In this document: one piece after another, positions 1 through 11,410 of the stretch
Position numbering within the stretch: position 1 is the stretch's first letter
How the letters are laid out: each line of letters starts with the position of its first letter
Source: Candidatus Altimarinota bacterium
Lineage (GTDB): Bacteria > Patescibacteriota > Gracilibacteria > BD1-5 > UBA6164
DNA length: 64,000 bases
Assembly (NCBI GenBank): GCA_025210615.1
Contig: JAOARJ010000004.1
Coordinates: 34,589-98,588 of the forward strand
Direction: 5' to 3'
Notes under the pieces: generated by a model
Seen by the model: only the letters and a program-made list of their open reading frames with translations
Databases searched by the model: none
What the model was told of the DNA's origin: nothing
Translations under genes and position numbers: made by a program

Positions 1-2932
1 AAGAAGCATTATAACTTGAATAATAATAATCTCAAGAATTAGATCAAAAATTATTTCACCATGAATTCTTTACATCATCCCAAGAATCATTATCTCTCCA
101 AAAAAAGAAAAACATGTTATTTTGAAAATTCATTACATCAGCCGAAATATTTTCCCAAGTTATACTTTCTCAAATAGCATAACGACTTCTATTTGTATCA
201 TCACATCATTTTTGTAATAAGCTCCAACCTGAATGTACATCTGGATGAGGCACTATATCATTTGAACTTCTTAAATCATAATTATAACTTTTCTTAAAAA
301 TACACATTTGTCATGAACTCTCTGTTCTACTTGCATCAAATCTTACTTCACTTCAATGCATTTTACTCATATTTACTTTATGCTCATTTCATAGTCAAGC
401 TGTTCAAATAACAGTATCTTTATTTATGACAGCAGCTTGTGTACTAGCATGATGTTCTAATACTAATGTCCAACCTCCTCAATCTGTTGTCATATCACAA
501 TAAGCTTGAAAAGCCGCATCTCAAGTTCAAACTCAATCTGGATCTATCCAGTATAATCAATCTCAAGTACTACTTCAATCATCTAAAATATCTTTACAAG
601 ATAGTCAAGGGTTTCAAGATGTTCATTTTTTTAATTTCCTAAGCCAAAATCAGACAGATCATTCAACTTGCCATCATCAAGATCATCAAGCTACCCAAGG
701 ATAATCTGCAACAGCTCATTCTCTTTGAAATAAGAAAGATTCATAACCAAAATTACTACATCATGTAGAATGTGAAAATCAATATAGACTCCAAGATAAA
801 TATGTAGCTCATAATAATTTTTCATAAACATACTTTATTCATGAAAAAGTATGTCATTTGATTACTGAATAATCTGAGTCTGTCATTGTTATACAATTTC
901 AATTTCAGCTTTGTCAAAAATCTACAACACTAGGGTTCGGAATTTTTACAGAAACAACATTATCATAAGAATTTGCATTTCAAGTATGATTCGTTGTACC
1001 ATCATAAGTTAACAAATATTGAGTTGATTTTTTAACAATTTCTCTTGAATCTTTTGTTGCTGAATTATTTCTTGTTAAAGGATTCCGAGTTCCTCAATTT
1101 TCATACAAATTTTTAAACAAATTAGCTTTAGCATTTGAATATCAAACTAATGTCCAACCTCATCAATCTGTTGTCATATCACAATAAGCTTCAAAAGCCG
1201 CATTTCAAGTTCAAACTCAATCTGGATCTATCCAATATAATCAATCTGCTGAATCAGCTTCAGTAGCTAATATATCACTACATGATTCTCATGGATTATC
1301 TGCCGAACTTCATTTTTTAGAAATCCCTGTTTTTATAAAAAATGCATAATCATATTGTAGTCAAGAAGGTTGATTCCAATAAGAAAATCAAGTAAGGTGA
1401 TCATCTCATATACGACAAGCTTGTCAATTTGATGAAATAGAACCTGAATTCCACCAACAATTCAATAATTGTGCATCAGCACGAGGTCTATAACCATAAT
1501 TAGCTAAACCTACATCATAAAAAGTTCATAATCATCATCCATGATCGTCTGATCATGCTCATCAAATCGATATTCTATCTTTATCAGCATTTACTCAAGT
1601 AAGTCATCTACTTGTATTTAGATATAAATCAGAACCTTGTTTTATAGTTGGTTCTTTTGCATTTAAATTTGATAAATTATTTTCTGCTATTTTTCAATTT
1701 GTTAATTTTATACTATCTCAAGCATTAAAATAATATCATAACGACTTATTACTTTGAGCTAAATTATATGACTTCCAAGCCTTGTTAGTTCATTCTTCAT
1801 GCACTTTAATCAATAACTGATTTCAAGCTAAATTAAATCATCATTTAGATTTATAATCAGCAGTAAAATTATTACTTATATTTCAATATCAATTATTTAA
1901 ATCAGTCCAATAAGTAGAATCATAATATTGTACATTTCAGTCATTTGTATCTAAGTTCATTACCATTGTCCAACCTCATCAATCCGTTGTCATATCACAA
2001 TAAGCCTGAAAAGCTGCACTTCAAGTTCAAACTCAATCTAGATCTATCCAATATAATCAATCTGCTGAACCAGCTTCAGTAGCTAAAATATCACTACATG
2101 ATTCTCAAGGGTTACTTGCTGAACTTCATTTTTTCGGTGTTGGTATCCGATATTTAAAATCATTCATAGCAGAAGCACTATATATATAACTTCACCACAT
2201 TAAATACAGATTTCAAGCTAAAGTTTTAGAGGCTATTGTTGTTCAATTAACAGACATAGTAATTAAATTACTACTATCTCTTTTAACTACTATTTTATCT
2301 CATTCTACAAAATTGTCTTTTATAGGTGAAGCTCATTGTCAAGGAAACTCTGCTTTTAAGTATTGTAGATATACATCAAAAATATTTGTTTTATCTAAAG
2401 TATGAAAATTTCATGTATAAATTCCAGAGCTAAATGTTCATAAAAGAGAATCTTTAAATAATACAAAAAAAGTAGAATTTACTCAATATGTTCAAGGATG
2501 TGTCCAATGAATCTCAAATTCTCAAGAAAATTTTTGTTTTAAATAAGCAGCAGCTTGTGGTGTTTCTATTGAAGCTACATTATTATCAGTAACCGTTATA
2601 TTTGAAGAAGGAGTCCAATCATTAGCTACAACTCTTGTAAAAACTTTATCAGCTTTACAACTAGAAGTCACACTATCCCATGTTTCACCATCTCAACACT
2701 CTCCTAAACATTTTCAACTACTGTCACAAATCTTCCCTGTTACATATAATTTTCAATTTAATTTTATATCACTTCACGATACATCCACCTTTCCTGTTAC
2801 ACTAGAAAGGTCTACCCGAGCTTGTCTAGGCATAATATTATCAGGTCATAAAGTCATATTTATCGCAGAAATAAAATTCGTTATATATATTCAGGCTAGA
2901 ATAATAGAAAAAAATAAAATCAGCTTTTTCAT
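1..2932 (-). CDS. Secreted multi-domain fibrinogen-like surface protein (3' end outside window)
   Basis: The frame is open from an ATG at 2932 to the window edge (at least 977 residues), so the C-terminus is missing. A signal peptide (MKKLILFFSIILAG) is followed by a module ending GKLYVTGKICDSSGKCLG that recurs in three other proteins of this window. Residues ~90-255 look like a concanavalin/LamG-type beta region (inference). Then come at least three fibrinogen-like (FReD/intelectin-type) modules starting near residues 264, 541 and 769, each with SCxDIL, YWIDPDG and AYCDMTTDGGGWT. Fibrinogen-like domains usually bind glycans or proteins outside the cell, so an adhesin is likely. The modules are near-repeats of one another at the DNA level. 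All glycines in the GGGW signature rely on TGA or GGT read as Gly. Confidence 0.85.
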
Positions 2933-2972
2933 AATTTTTAGTTATTTAGAGATTTATAAAATTATTTGGCTG

Positions 2973-3001
2973 ATTATACTAATAAGGTCATATAAAATCA
3001 A
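2973..3001 (-). promoter_or_regulatory. Promoter of the fibrinogen-like gene
   Basis: On the minus strand TTGATT (2996-3001) and TATAAT (2973-2978) lie 17 bp apart, about 40 bp before the ATG. The same TTGmTw-N17-TATAAT layout precedes the three paralogous secreted proteins. Confidence 0.6.
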
Positions 3002-3020
3002 GTTTTTTATATATATTTAT

Positions 3021-3048
3021 TTGACAATTATATAAGCTATATTATAAA
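3021..3048 (+). promoter_or_regulatory. Promoter of the sbcD-like/tatD pair
   Basis: TTGACA (3021-3026) and TATAAA (3043-3048) are 16 bp apart and 60 bp before the sbcD-like ATG, diverging from the promoter of the secreted protein. Confidence 0.6.
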
Positions 3049-3108
3049 AAATATTTGCAAAAAAAGTATAACTATATAAAATTATTTTATTAAAACTAAA
3101 AAATAAAT

Positions 3109-4215
3109 ATGAAAATAATTCACTTTTCTGATACGCACCTTTGATATAATATTTCTTGAACAAAAAGAGATGATGATTTTTATAAAAACTTTAATAAAGT
3201 TATAAAAATGATTTTAAAAGAAAAACCAGATTTTGTAATTCATACTTGAGATTTATTTCACACTTCAAATCCTTCTAATAAAGCAATAAGCAAAGCTTTA
3301 AACTGATTTCTAAAATTATCTGAAAATAAAATTAATACAATAATTATAGCTTGAAATCACTCTAAACCTCGCCTTAACACAAGCGTTTGTCCTCTTGAAA
3401 TTTTTAAAGAACTAGATTATATCTTCCCTATTTACTCAGATAATATAAGTAATATTGAATTTGATGAAATAAATTTTGTCTGCTTGCCACATATTCATGA
3501 TGAAGAAATATTTAAAAAAGAATTTAAAAGAGCTCCAAAATTAAAAATAAAAAATAAAATTAATATTTTTATGAGTCATTTCGGCTTACAAGCTAAAGAT
3601 TATGATGAATATACTGATGAAATATCTTGAGTAAATATTGAAATAAATCTACTTGAAGATTTAAAAACTTTTGACTATGTAGCTCTCGGGCATTATCATA
3701 AAAACTTTTGTTTATCAAAAAATATTTGTTATAGTTGAAGCACGGAACATACTAGTTTTAACCAAAAAAGCTATAAATTATGAGTAAATTTGCTAGAATT
3801 TAAAAATAATAAACTATATAAAAAAACTATAAATCTAGATACTAGAAAAATAGAAGAAATATTTATAAATTGCGAAAATTTTAATAATTTCTGAGAGCTT
3901 GAAAATTATTTAGAAAATCAAAATTTTGATATAGAAAATAAAATAATAAAAGTAATTTTTGAAAATATGAATTCTAGCTTATTACTAGGCTTTAATGATG
4001 ATATTATAAATAAATATTTTAAAGATAGTTTTTATTTTGAATACAAAAAATTATTTATAGAAGATAAAAAAAGTATAAATAACATCGAATTTGATGAGCA
4101 AAATATCAGTTCTAATTTACTGGATAATTTTATAGAAAATTATGATTTACCAGATAATTTTTCTCTAGAGGACAAACAAAAATTAAAACAAGAAATTTTA
4201 AATAATATTAAATAA
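3109..4215 (+). CDS. sbcD: SbcD/Mre11-like metallophosphoesterase, DNA repair exonuclease
   Basis: 368 residues. The calcineurin-like metallophosphatase motifs are in order: HFSDTHLG (DxH, ~residues 6-12), GDLFHTS (~46-52), AGNHSKPR (GNH, ~82-89), MSHFG (~145) and LGHYHKN (GHxH, ~187-193), which together bind two metal ions. SbcD works with the SbcC ATPase to cut DNA hairpins and process broken ends. No sbcC is present in the window, so the partner must be elsewhere, or this is a stand-alone phosphoesterase of the same family. The C-terminal ~130 residues are Asn/Lys/Glu-rich and not diagnostic. No Shine-Dalgarno precedes the ATG. tatD follows after 8 bp, so the two are co-transcribed. Confidence 0.75.
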
Positions 4216-4223
4216 AAATAATT

Positions 4224-5027
4224 ATGATTATAGACTCACACACTCATTTACTTTTATCAAGCCAAAAAAATGATATAGAAATAGCTATAAAAGAAGCTAA
4301 AGAAAATAGAGTTACAAAAATATTTGAAATCGCCGTAAATTTAGATTATATAAAACAAGCTAGAAAGTTATCAAAAAAATATGATGAAATTTATTATAGC
4401 GCTTGAATTCATCCTTGCGACGCAGTAGAATACGGCTTAGATAAATTAGATGAAGTAATGAATAACCTTGAAAACTTAATAGAAAATAGTGATAAATTAA
4501 TTTGAATCTGAGAATGCTGACTTGATTTTTATTGGCTTAGCAAAGACGCTAAAAAAGCTCCTCAAGAAGTAGAAACTCAAAAAGCATATTTTATAGCACA
4601 AATCCGCTTAGCAAAAAAATTAAATATTCCCCTTATTATTCACGATAGAGAGGCTTGATTCTCCGTTTTTGAAATATTAAAACAAGAAGAATATTGAAAC
4701 TTTGTTTTCCATTGTTATAATGAAAACTTATGATATGCCAAAAATATTTTATCAGACTTCCCTAAAGCTATGTTCAGTTTTGCTTGAAATTTAACTTACA
4801 AAAGTGCAAAAAATATCCAAGAAACAGCAAAAAATTTACCAATAAATAAAATAATGGTAGAAACTGACGCCCCTTATTTAACTCCACAAAAATTTAGATG
4901 ACAAGAAAATTTTCCAAAAAATACTCTTTATACTCTTGAATTTTTAGCTGAACTTAGATGAGAAGATTTAGACACTCTAGAAAGTCAAATTTATAAAAAT
5001 ACAACTAATTTTTTCAACATAAAATAA
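4224..5027 (+). CDS. tatD: TatD-family metal-dependent DNase
   Basis: 267 residues, the usual TatD length. It begins MIIDSHTHLL (metal-binding HxH), carries GIHPCDAVE near residue 62, GEGGLDFYW (~92), PLIIHDREA (~138), FHCY (~163) and ends with the VETDAPYLTP signature (~212). TatD proteins are TIM-barrel amidohydrolase-like 3'-5' DNases implicated in DNA repair and degradation. The gene is the second of a two-gene operon with the sbcD-like nuclease, which suggests a shared DNA end-processing role. It is followed directly by a hairpin terminator shared with the convergent gene. Confidence 0.9.
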
Positions 5028-5053
5028 AACTACTTATTTAAGTAGTTTTTTTA
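5027..5053 (+). terminator. Bidirectional hairpin terminator
   Basis: A perfect 9-bp stem AAACTACTT/AAGTAGTTT with a 4-nt loop and a T run after it. It lies between the convergent tatD and the fibrinogen-like gene ending at 5051, and the opposite strand also has a T-rich tail. Confidence 0.8.
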
Positions 5054-5974
5054 TTTTATCCACATAAGTACTCATCATCAAATATAAGATTGTTCCCCCT
5101 CATCTGTTATTCAACAACCTGGTTGCCGAAGTCAATAACCTCAAATTCATTTAACTCACATAGAATGTCAACAATAAACAGCTCAATTACCTCAATTTCA
5201 TAAACGAACCTTATATACATTCCGTCCCTCGCTGTAAACATTAATAGCATTTACCTTAACTATAGCTGGAATACTTGGAGACATTTTATTATTTACTCAA
5301 TACCAGTTAGTTGCGTTATTAACTCAAGAAGTTGGCTGAATAGAATTTATAAAAATATCTTTAAAAGTTTTAGCTGTCGCCCAGTTTGCTGTCATAAAAT
5401 CACTTCATCAAATTAATTGAGCCCTAAAATCATTAAAAACTAGAGTTCACCAAGCTTTATTTTTATAGTTTTGGTTATTCAAGTTTATGTTATTCTCATT
5501 AAGCAAAGTGTCATCAGTCCAAATATTTTTATCATATCACCATATGTTTCATGAGTTAGTAGCCATTTTTCAAACTAATGTCCAACCTCATGAGTCAGTT
5601 GTCATATCACAATATACTTGAAATTTGTCAGCTATATCTCCACCATTTGGATCTATCCAATATATTCAATCTCAAGCAGTATTATCATCAGCTAAAATCG
5701 TTTTACAAGACAATCAAGGATTTTCTTCTGTTCCCTCTTTTATTCATAAACATTTTCAAGAATTATCACAAATTTTTCAAGTCACATATAATTTTCAGTT
5801 TAATTTTATATTAGCTCCTGTTACATCTATTTTATTTGTTAAACTAGAAATATTACCCCAAGTCGTATTATCTAATACTTCTCAAGAATTTTTAGTTATA
5901 GTAATAGCTCAAATAAAATTAACTAAATATATTCAGCTTAAAATTAAACTTAAAAACAATATTATCTTCTTCAT
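5051..5974 (-). CDS. Secreted fibrinogen-like (FReD/intelectin-type) protein, single domain
   Basis: 307 residues. Signal peptide MKKIILFLSLILSGIYL, then the conserved module (ITKNSGEVLDN, SSLTNKIDV, KLYVTGKICDNSGKCLG) of residues ~22-75, then one fibrinogen-like domain: LSCKTILADD, YWIDPNGG, VYCDMTTDSGGWTLV. The C-terminus is Gly/Cys-rich (GGYGLRQPGCG, QSYIGGGVLMWIK), recalling the calcium/ligand-binding end of intelectins (inference). It is the minimal version of the multi-domain protein at 1-2932 and shares its promoter type. Likely secreted, with carbohydrate or host-surface binding. The stop lies inside the shared terminator. Confidence 0.85.
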
Positions 5975-6047
5975 AAATTTTATAAATTTAAATTTTTATT
6001 AACCTGATTATAATATTTTTTATATAAAATAGCAAATTAATTTAAAT

Positions 6048-6078
6048 AAAAAACTCACTATTTCTAGCAAGTTTTTAA
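6048..6078 (-). terminator. Weak hairpin terminator after the LamG protein
   Basis: AAAAACT...AGTTTTT arms with two internal mismatches around a CTA/TAG core, just downstream of the stop at 6082 on the minus strand. Confidence 0.4.
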
Positions 6079-6081
6079 TTA

Positions 6082-7284
6082 TTATTTTTTAATTTTATTA
6101 TATAATTCATCAATTTCATCTTGTGATAATCTCTTTTTATAAACTCTTATTTCATCTAATAATCATTTAAAATAATCATTTATAATTCAGTATCAGATAC
6201 TCATATAAAATGTCTCTGAGAAAAATAAACTTCAAGAAGGAAATTTCATTTCGATTTTTTTACCATCTATAAAATATTCTGCTTTGTTCTCTGCTCAATC
6301 GATATTAGCAACAAATAAATGCCATCTTCAATCATCATAATCTTCTACATTTTTTATATTATTTGTAGATAATCTAAGTTTCAGAGCCATTTGATCAGAA
6401 GTAATTCAAACTGCTGTATTAAATTCTTTTGGATTATCAAATACATCTTTAAAGTAAAAAGCAAAACTATAATCAGTATTCTCTTTTAATGATTTAGCAA
6501 ATTCATTTACTACTACTCTTTGCATCTCTCAAGAAAACTTCGTCGCTTTTCATACAACTCAATCTTCTTTTCAGATTTCTATTCATCCATCTGGAATTCA
6601 ATGAAATTTATTCCCACTAATATCATATAAATATCCTTTTTCTGTAAGTGTTTCCATATTCCAATAAGCTACCAAATCTGGGTCATATTCATACTCTGAA
6701 ATGTACATTATAGGAGTTAATTTTCTATCATTTCAAACTATTTTTACACTATCATCGAAATATACATAAAAAATCTCATCAGTATTCGCAATATTATTCG
6801 GTGCATCTTCTAAATCTTGAAAGGGGATATTATTTTTATCTACAAAAATTCAAAGACGATTTCACTTCCATAATATTTTTCAATCTTTACAAAAACTCAT
6901 AAGCTCATATTTATCTCCTGTTTTAGTGATTGTATAAATATAATCGCTATATTTTATATCTTTTAATTTCAATCTATCCTCCGTTAAATCTTTAGATGCA
7001 TATCCTTGATATAAAATAAAATTTCATTTTCAAGCTAAAATTCAAATAGATTTTTCAGGACTAGGATAAAATCAATTATCTTTTTTATATTGTTCTAAAG
7101 CATCAGCAATTTTTGTAATTTCTTTAGATTTTTCTTCTAAAACATTAGAATTTTTACTTGTTTTATAAAGTGAATAAGTCATCACAGTGATAATCGATAC
7201 TATAACAATAGCAAGTGAAACCAAAAAGGCTGAGTAAATTATTTTTTGTTCTCTAGTATCTTTTCTCATCATTTTTTTGCTCAT
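6082..7284 (-). CDS. Membrane-anchored LamG-like (concanavalin-fold) domain protein
   Basis: 400 residues. A basic N-terminus is followed by one membrane helix (~residues 16-40, IIYSAFLVSLAIVIVSIITV) and a short coiled segment with a pseudopilin-like look (KITKIADALEQY), then a middle domain. The C-terminal ~200 residues are a LamG/concanavalin-like jelly roll: LVAYWNMETL, YDISGNKFHG, RWHLFVANIDG, YFIDGKKIE and LLDEIRVYKKRLSQDEI, the typical closing motif of LamGL domains. Such domains bind glycans or proteins at the surface. It sits between a fibrinogen-like protein and proS with no operon partner. Substrate unknown. Confidence 0.75.
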
Positions 7285-7356
7285 AATCTTTTTTCTAAAT
7301 ATATTAAATTTTTTATAAATTTTTAGTATTTTATAAATTTTTTTGTATAAATCAAG

Positions 7357-9015
7357 CTAAAAACTAATAAGTTCAGTCTCCTGACTATTTCTAGCTTTTA
7401 ATTCATAGCTGTTTGCTTCTAAAGTTTTTGGTGATACGACTATTCTATAAGGGATTCCTAATAAGTCGGCGTCACGTGCTTTCTGACCAAATCATACTTT
7501 TTTATCTCTATCGTCTATAAGAACTCTCGCACCTTTTTTCTCTAAATCTCTCGCTAACTGCTCTGCCTTTTCTAAATTATCTCAAATCACCATAATATAA
7601 TGCGTATATGGAGCGATATTTTCTGGCCATACAAGACCGTTTTCATCCATCATAGCTTCAGCAATTACTCACATAACTCTAGAAATTCAAATTCCATAAC
7701 ATCACATTAAAACTTCATTGTTTTTACCTTTTTCATCAGTATAAGATAACCCAAACGCATCAGAAAATTTTGTATAAAGTCTGAAAATATTTCATACTTC
7801 ACTCGCTTTTTCAAAACGTAATTTCTCCCCATTTGGTGACATAAATCATTCTTTTGCCTCCGTAAAATCACCAAATTCCTTAATATCCATATCGCCTAAA
7901 TTGATATTTATTCTATCTACTCCGTCTTGTTTTCCTCATCAAATAAAGTTTTTTACAGTTTTTAATGAATTATCTCAATAAAAAGTTATATCATAATTAT
8001 CTTCTTTAATTGGCGATACATATCCCCTTGCTGTTCCTAAATTTATTAAATCTTCTTCGCTAGCTTGCTCAAAATCTCTTCATAAAATTCTTCATACTTT
8101 TAATTCATTTACTTCCAAATCTCATCTTACAGATATACCAAAAAATGTTCAATCAGATTTTTTATAAACAACTGTTTTTATCATTTGCCAATTTGGTTTT
8201 CCAAAAAATTCTACCATAGCGTCTATTGTTCTCACATCTGGTGCATCTATTTTTTCCATTTTTAATTCAGCTTCATCTGAGTTTTTATCATCAGATTGCC
8301 CTTCTGCTACTTCTAAATTCGCACAATATCAAGATTCATCAAAACAAATTATATCTTCTCAAATAGGAAGTAATGTTTGGAATTCGTGAGAATATTTATC
8401 AGTAAAGGCTCAACCATCAGCAGTAGCCACTTTCGTAATATCTCAAATTCAAAGTCTATCAAAGATTTTTTTATAAGCCTGCGCTACCATTTCATAATAT
8501 TCTTGCATAGACTCTTCTGTTTTATGGAAAGAATATAAATCTTTCATCCAAAATTCTCTTCATCTTAAAATTCAAGATTTAGCTCTCGCTTCATTTCTAA
8601 ATTTATCTTGAATTTGATAAACTCAAAAATCTAAATCTTTATATGATTGTACAAATTCTTTTATTAAAGGCGTTACTGACTCTTCATGAGTTGGACTAAG
8701 CGCATATTTTGTATTCCCATGACCATCTAATTTGAATAAGACATCTACGTTATCCCATCTATCTGTTTTATCCCAAGATTCCTTTCTACAAAGGGCTGGC
8801 ATCAATAATTCATGCGCTCAAATAGCGTCCATTTCTTCTCTAACTATATTTTCAATATTTCTTAAAACTTTTAATCAAAGTGGTAAAAAATGGTATGCTC
8901 AAGCTAATTCTTGACGAATAAATCATCATTGAATTAATAATCAAGTAGAAACATTATCTGAAACATTTGGAACACTTTTTAGTGTTTTTATAGGATTTTT
9001 TGATACATATTGCAT
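7357..9015 (-). CDS. proS: Prolyl-tRNA synthetase
   Basis: 552 residues, close to the usual bacterial ProRS. Class II synthetase motifs are visible: GAHELLMPALCRKESW (motif 1 region), KYALSPTHEES (TxE motif, ~residue 110), FRNEARAKSGILRGREFWMKDLYSFH (motif 2), the GMGCYGIGISR motif 3 region near residue 445, and a C-terminal anticodon-binding domain (PYTHYIMVIG...ARVLIDDRDKKVGFGQK). It charges tRNA-Pro in the cytoplasm. The start is an ATG 18 bp after the ftsQ stop, so it is the last gene of rbfA-ftsQ-proS. Confidence 0.95.
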
Positions 9016-9033
9016 AATTTTTTAAATTATTTT

Positions 9034-10068
9034 TTAAAATTTATAATTATATATTTGCTCTAAATTATTTTGACATTTTGGTATATTATTCCAATCTCTT
9101 TCATCTTTTTTTCAGCAATAAAATATTTTTCATTCTATTCTCAAATCTGCGTATACAAGCTCCTCTAAACTATTTTCATTCATAAGTAATTTTAGTCTAT
9201 TCAGTTGGTCTTTAGGATCTGTTACTAAATCAAAAATAAGTTTTGTGTTTTTGCCAACTAAATTTATATGAATCTCTCTTTCAAGCGGAAAATAATCATA
9301 ACTTTCTACCTCCAAACTACCAAAGTTTTTCAAAAATAATTGTTTTATAATACTTAATGCTGTTATATCCTTTTCGTTTACAAAAGCCGAATATCATAAA
9401 AGCGATAGAGTATCTTCATCTTCAAGATGAATTTTTAGACTAGATAAACTTTCTTTATACCCACCGGGGACTAGGCTACCATTTTCAAGTAATAAATACT
9501 TTTTTCCATTAATAATCGTATTAAATTCTCATTTATAAGAAGTTAATAATATTTTTAAAGAAGTAGGATAAACTCTTGAAATTTCTACTTTATTAAGATT
9601 TGCTTGCAGGTCTTTTAAAGATTTAATAATTTTATTTTTATTTATTGTTAAAATAGGTTTTCCATATAAATCAGGCACAACATTATAAGCAATATCAATA
9701 TTACTTAAATCATCAGTTCTCTCTATATAAACAGCATTTATAGCAAAATATGAAGAAAAAAACAAAATATAAATCACTCATAAAACCAAAAAACCTCAAA
9801 GACCAAAATAATAAGGAGTATAATTTGTTTCCTTTAAACTTTGTTTTAAATCTTTGAATTCTATTTTTTGTTTAAACATTTTATAAGCTCACCTCTTGCT
9901 TTTGAATTTCGCTTTATTTTTTCATAAATCATAAAATTTATCTTTTATCTGAAAAAAAGTTTCAGGATTAGTGTTTTTACGCTTATTTTTCTTAAATTTT
10001 TGCTTTATTTTATTAATAAAATTTTTATTAAAAATCTGTTTAAACTTTGATGATTTTCTATTTCTCAT
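9034..10068 (-). CDS. ftsQ: FtsQ/DivIB-like cell division protein
   Basis: 344 residues from the ATG at 10068. The first ~65 residues are a strongly basic cytoplasmic tail (KQKFKKNKRKN), then one membrane helix near residues 90-113 (GFLVLGVIYILFFSSYFAI), and a POTRA-like beta domain beginning AVYIERTDDLSNIDI with YGKPILTINKNKIIKSL and VEISRVYPTSLKILL, which fits FtsQ/DivIB. In other bacteria this bitopic protein links the early and late divisome. An internal Met at position 64 is a possible alternative start, but the upstream frame is open and coding-like. It lies between rbfA and proS in one operon. Confidence 0.75.
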
Positions 10069-10101
10069 ATTTTTTTAAAATTTTTATTTAAATTTTTATC
10101 T

Positions 10102-10443
10102 CTATTTATTAGTGTCTAAATCATTTATAATTCCTGATATATAAGCCATATCTTCTCAAGTTTTATCAGCTCTAAAACGAATTTTAGGAACTCTTCTAGT
10201 TTTTATTAATTTATTAGCGTTCCTTTGGATATTAAATCAATGCTTAGATAAAGCCTTGGGTAATAATTCAATATTTTTAAAACTACTTACATAAATATCA
10301 AGATATGATTTATCCTTACTAACAACCGCTTTAGTAACAGTAATAGGACCAAAGTCTATCTCTTCCATTTCCATTTCTTCATGAATAAGATTGCTAATTA
10401 TTTCTCTAGCAATACTTTCAAATTTATCATGTTTTATCGTCAT
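10102..10443 (-). CDS. rbfA: Ribosome-binding factor A
   Basis: 113 residues, typical for RbfA, a KH-fold factor for late maturation of the 30S subunit. Diagnostic features are the N-terminal helix (KFESIAREIISNLIHEE), ITVTKAVVSKDKSYLDIYVS and the end RRVPKIRFRADKTGEDMAYISGIINDL, which matches the family signature (PxLxFxxDxxxEx..I..LI). First gene of the rbfA-ftsQ-proS transcript, with a clear promoter just upstream. Confidence 0.9.
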
Positions 10444-10474
10444 ATTTTCGTGATTTATTTATAAAATTAACTTC

Positions 10475-10502
10475 AGTATAAACAAAAACGCTTATTTTTC
10501 AA
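10475..10502 (-). promoter_or_regulatory. Promoter of rbfA-ftsQ-proS
   Basis: Minus strand TTGAAA (10497-10502) and TATACT (10475-10480) with a 16-bp spacer, about 30 bp before the rbfA ATG. Confidence 0.6.
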
Positions 10503-10527
10503 TAAAATTATTCAAAAAAACATTTTT

Positions 10528-10555
10528 TTGACAAGAAAAAATAAAATCATATACT
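10528..10555 (+). promoter_or_regulatory. Promoter of the repeat lipoprotein
   Basis: TTGACA (10528-10533) and TATACT (10550-10555), spacer 16 bp, about 30 bp before the ATG at 10587. Confidence 0.7.
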
Positions 10556-10586
10556 CGTGTATAGTTTAATTTTTAAATTTTATTTT

Positions 10587-11360
10587 ATGAGAAACAAAAA
10601 AAATATTGCTATTATTACTACTATTGCTTTAACTAGTGTATTATTAACTAGTTGCGGAGAACCTACTCCTGAAGAAAAATTAGCTAATGAAATTACTAAT
10701 GCAATTACAAATTGAGAAGTAAATGAAAAAGAAGCTGATATTTCTGCTTCTAATGAAGACTTAGAATATAAATATATTAAAGAAAATTCAACAAAAGAAG
10801 AATTAAAACAATTAGCTGAAACTTCTAGAACTTCTTTAGTACTAGATGAAGTTGCTAGACATCCAAATTCCGATGAAGAAGTATTAGATATTTTAGCAAA
10901 AAGTACATTAGAATCAGTAAAATTAAATGTTCTAGAAAATCCTAATGTAACTCCTAAAAATCTAATTACACTAGCTAAAAACACTAATTTTTCAAATGTA
11001 TTAGATGCTATCATAAAAAATAAAGAAACAACTGAAGAAGTATTACAAACTATCGCAAATAAAACAACTAATTCTTATATTTTTGAAGCTATTATAAAAA
11101 GTCCTAGCGTAACTAAAGATGTATTAAGTACAGTTGCAACTCGTACAAAAAGCTCTTCTGTATATGTAGCTATAACAAAAAATTTAGAAGCTGATTGAGA
11201 TACTTTATTAATTATAGCAAGAAAAACATCTAATTCTATGGTATTTGAAGCTATTATAGAAAGCCCTGAAGTTACTAAAGAAGTCCTAGAAATGGTAAAA
11301 GCAAGAAGTTCTAATAGAGCTGTAAAAACAGCCGCCGACGAAGCGTTAAAAAACTTGTAA
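10587..11360 (+). CDS. Helical-repeat lipoprotein
   Basis: 257 residues. Lipoprotein signal peptide with lipobox LLTSC (Cys23), so it is probably lipid-anchored on the outer face of the membrane. The rest is a regular array of ~22-25 residue helical repeats of the type LDEVARHPNSDEEVLDILAKS, LENPNVTPKNLITLAKNT, IIKSPSVTKDVLSTVATRT, which resembles leucine-rich-repeat-variant/HEAT-like solenoids. Such solenoids usually serve as protein-binding scaffolds. No catalytic motif is seen. It is transcribed alone from a strong promoter and ends at a shared hairpin terminator with recJ. Confidence 0.75.
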
Positions 11361-11373
11361 AATTTAAAACATT

Positions 11374-11410
11374 AAAAAACTCCTTATTAATTTAAGGAGT
11401 TTTATTTTAT
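11374..11410 (+). terminator. Bidirectional terminator between the lipoprotein and recJ
   Basis: Stem AACTCCTTA/TAAGGAGTT (11378-11401) with a 6-nt loop and T-rich flanks on both strands; the recJ stop lies in its tail. Confidence 0.8.

Noticed and set aside
1..2900. Direct repeats spaced through the region as a possible CRISPR array
   Set aside because: The repeats are hundreds of bp apart and encode the same fibrinogen-like motif in one reading frame; they are protein-domain repeats.
5578..6002. Plus-strand frames of 78 and 125 codons
   Set aside because: Antisense shadows of the fibrinogen-like gene 5051-5974.
10580..11014. 144-codon minus-strand frame
   Set aside because: Antisense shadow of the repeat lipoprotein, which has a lipobox, promoter and terminator of its own.
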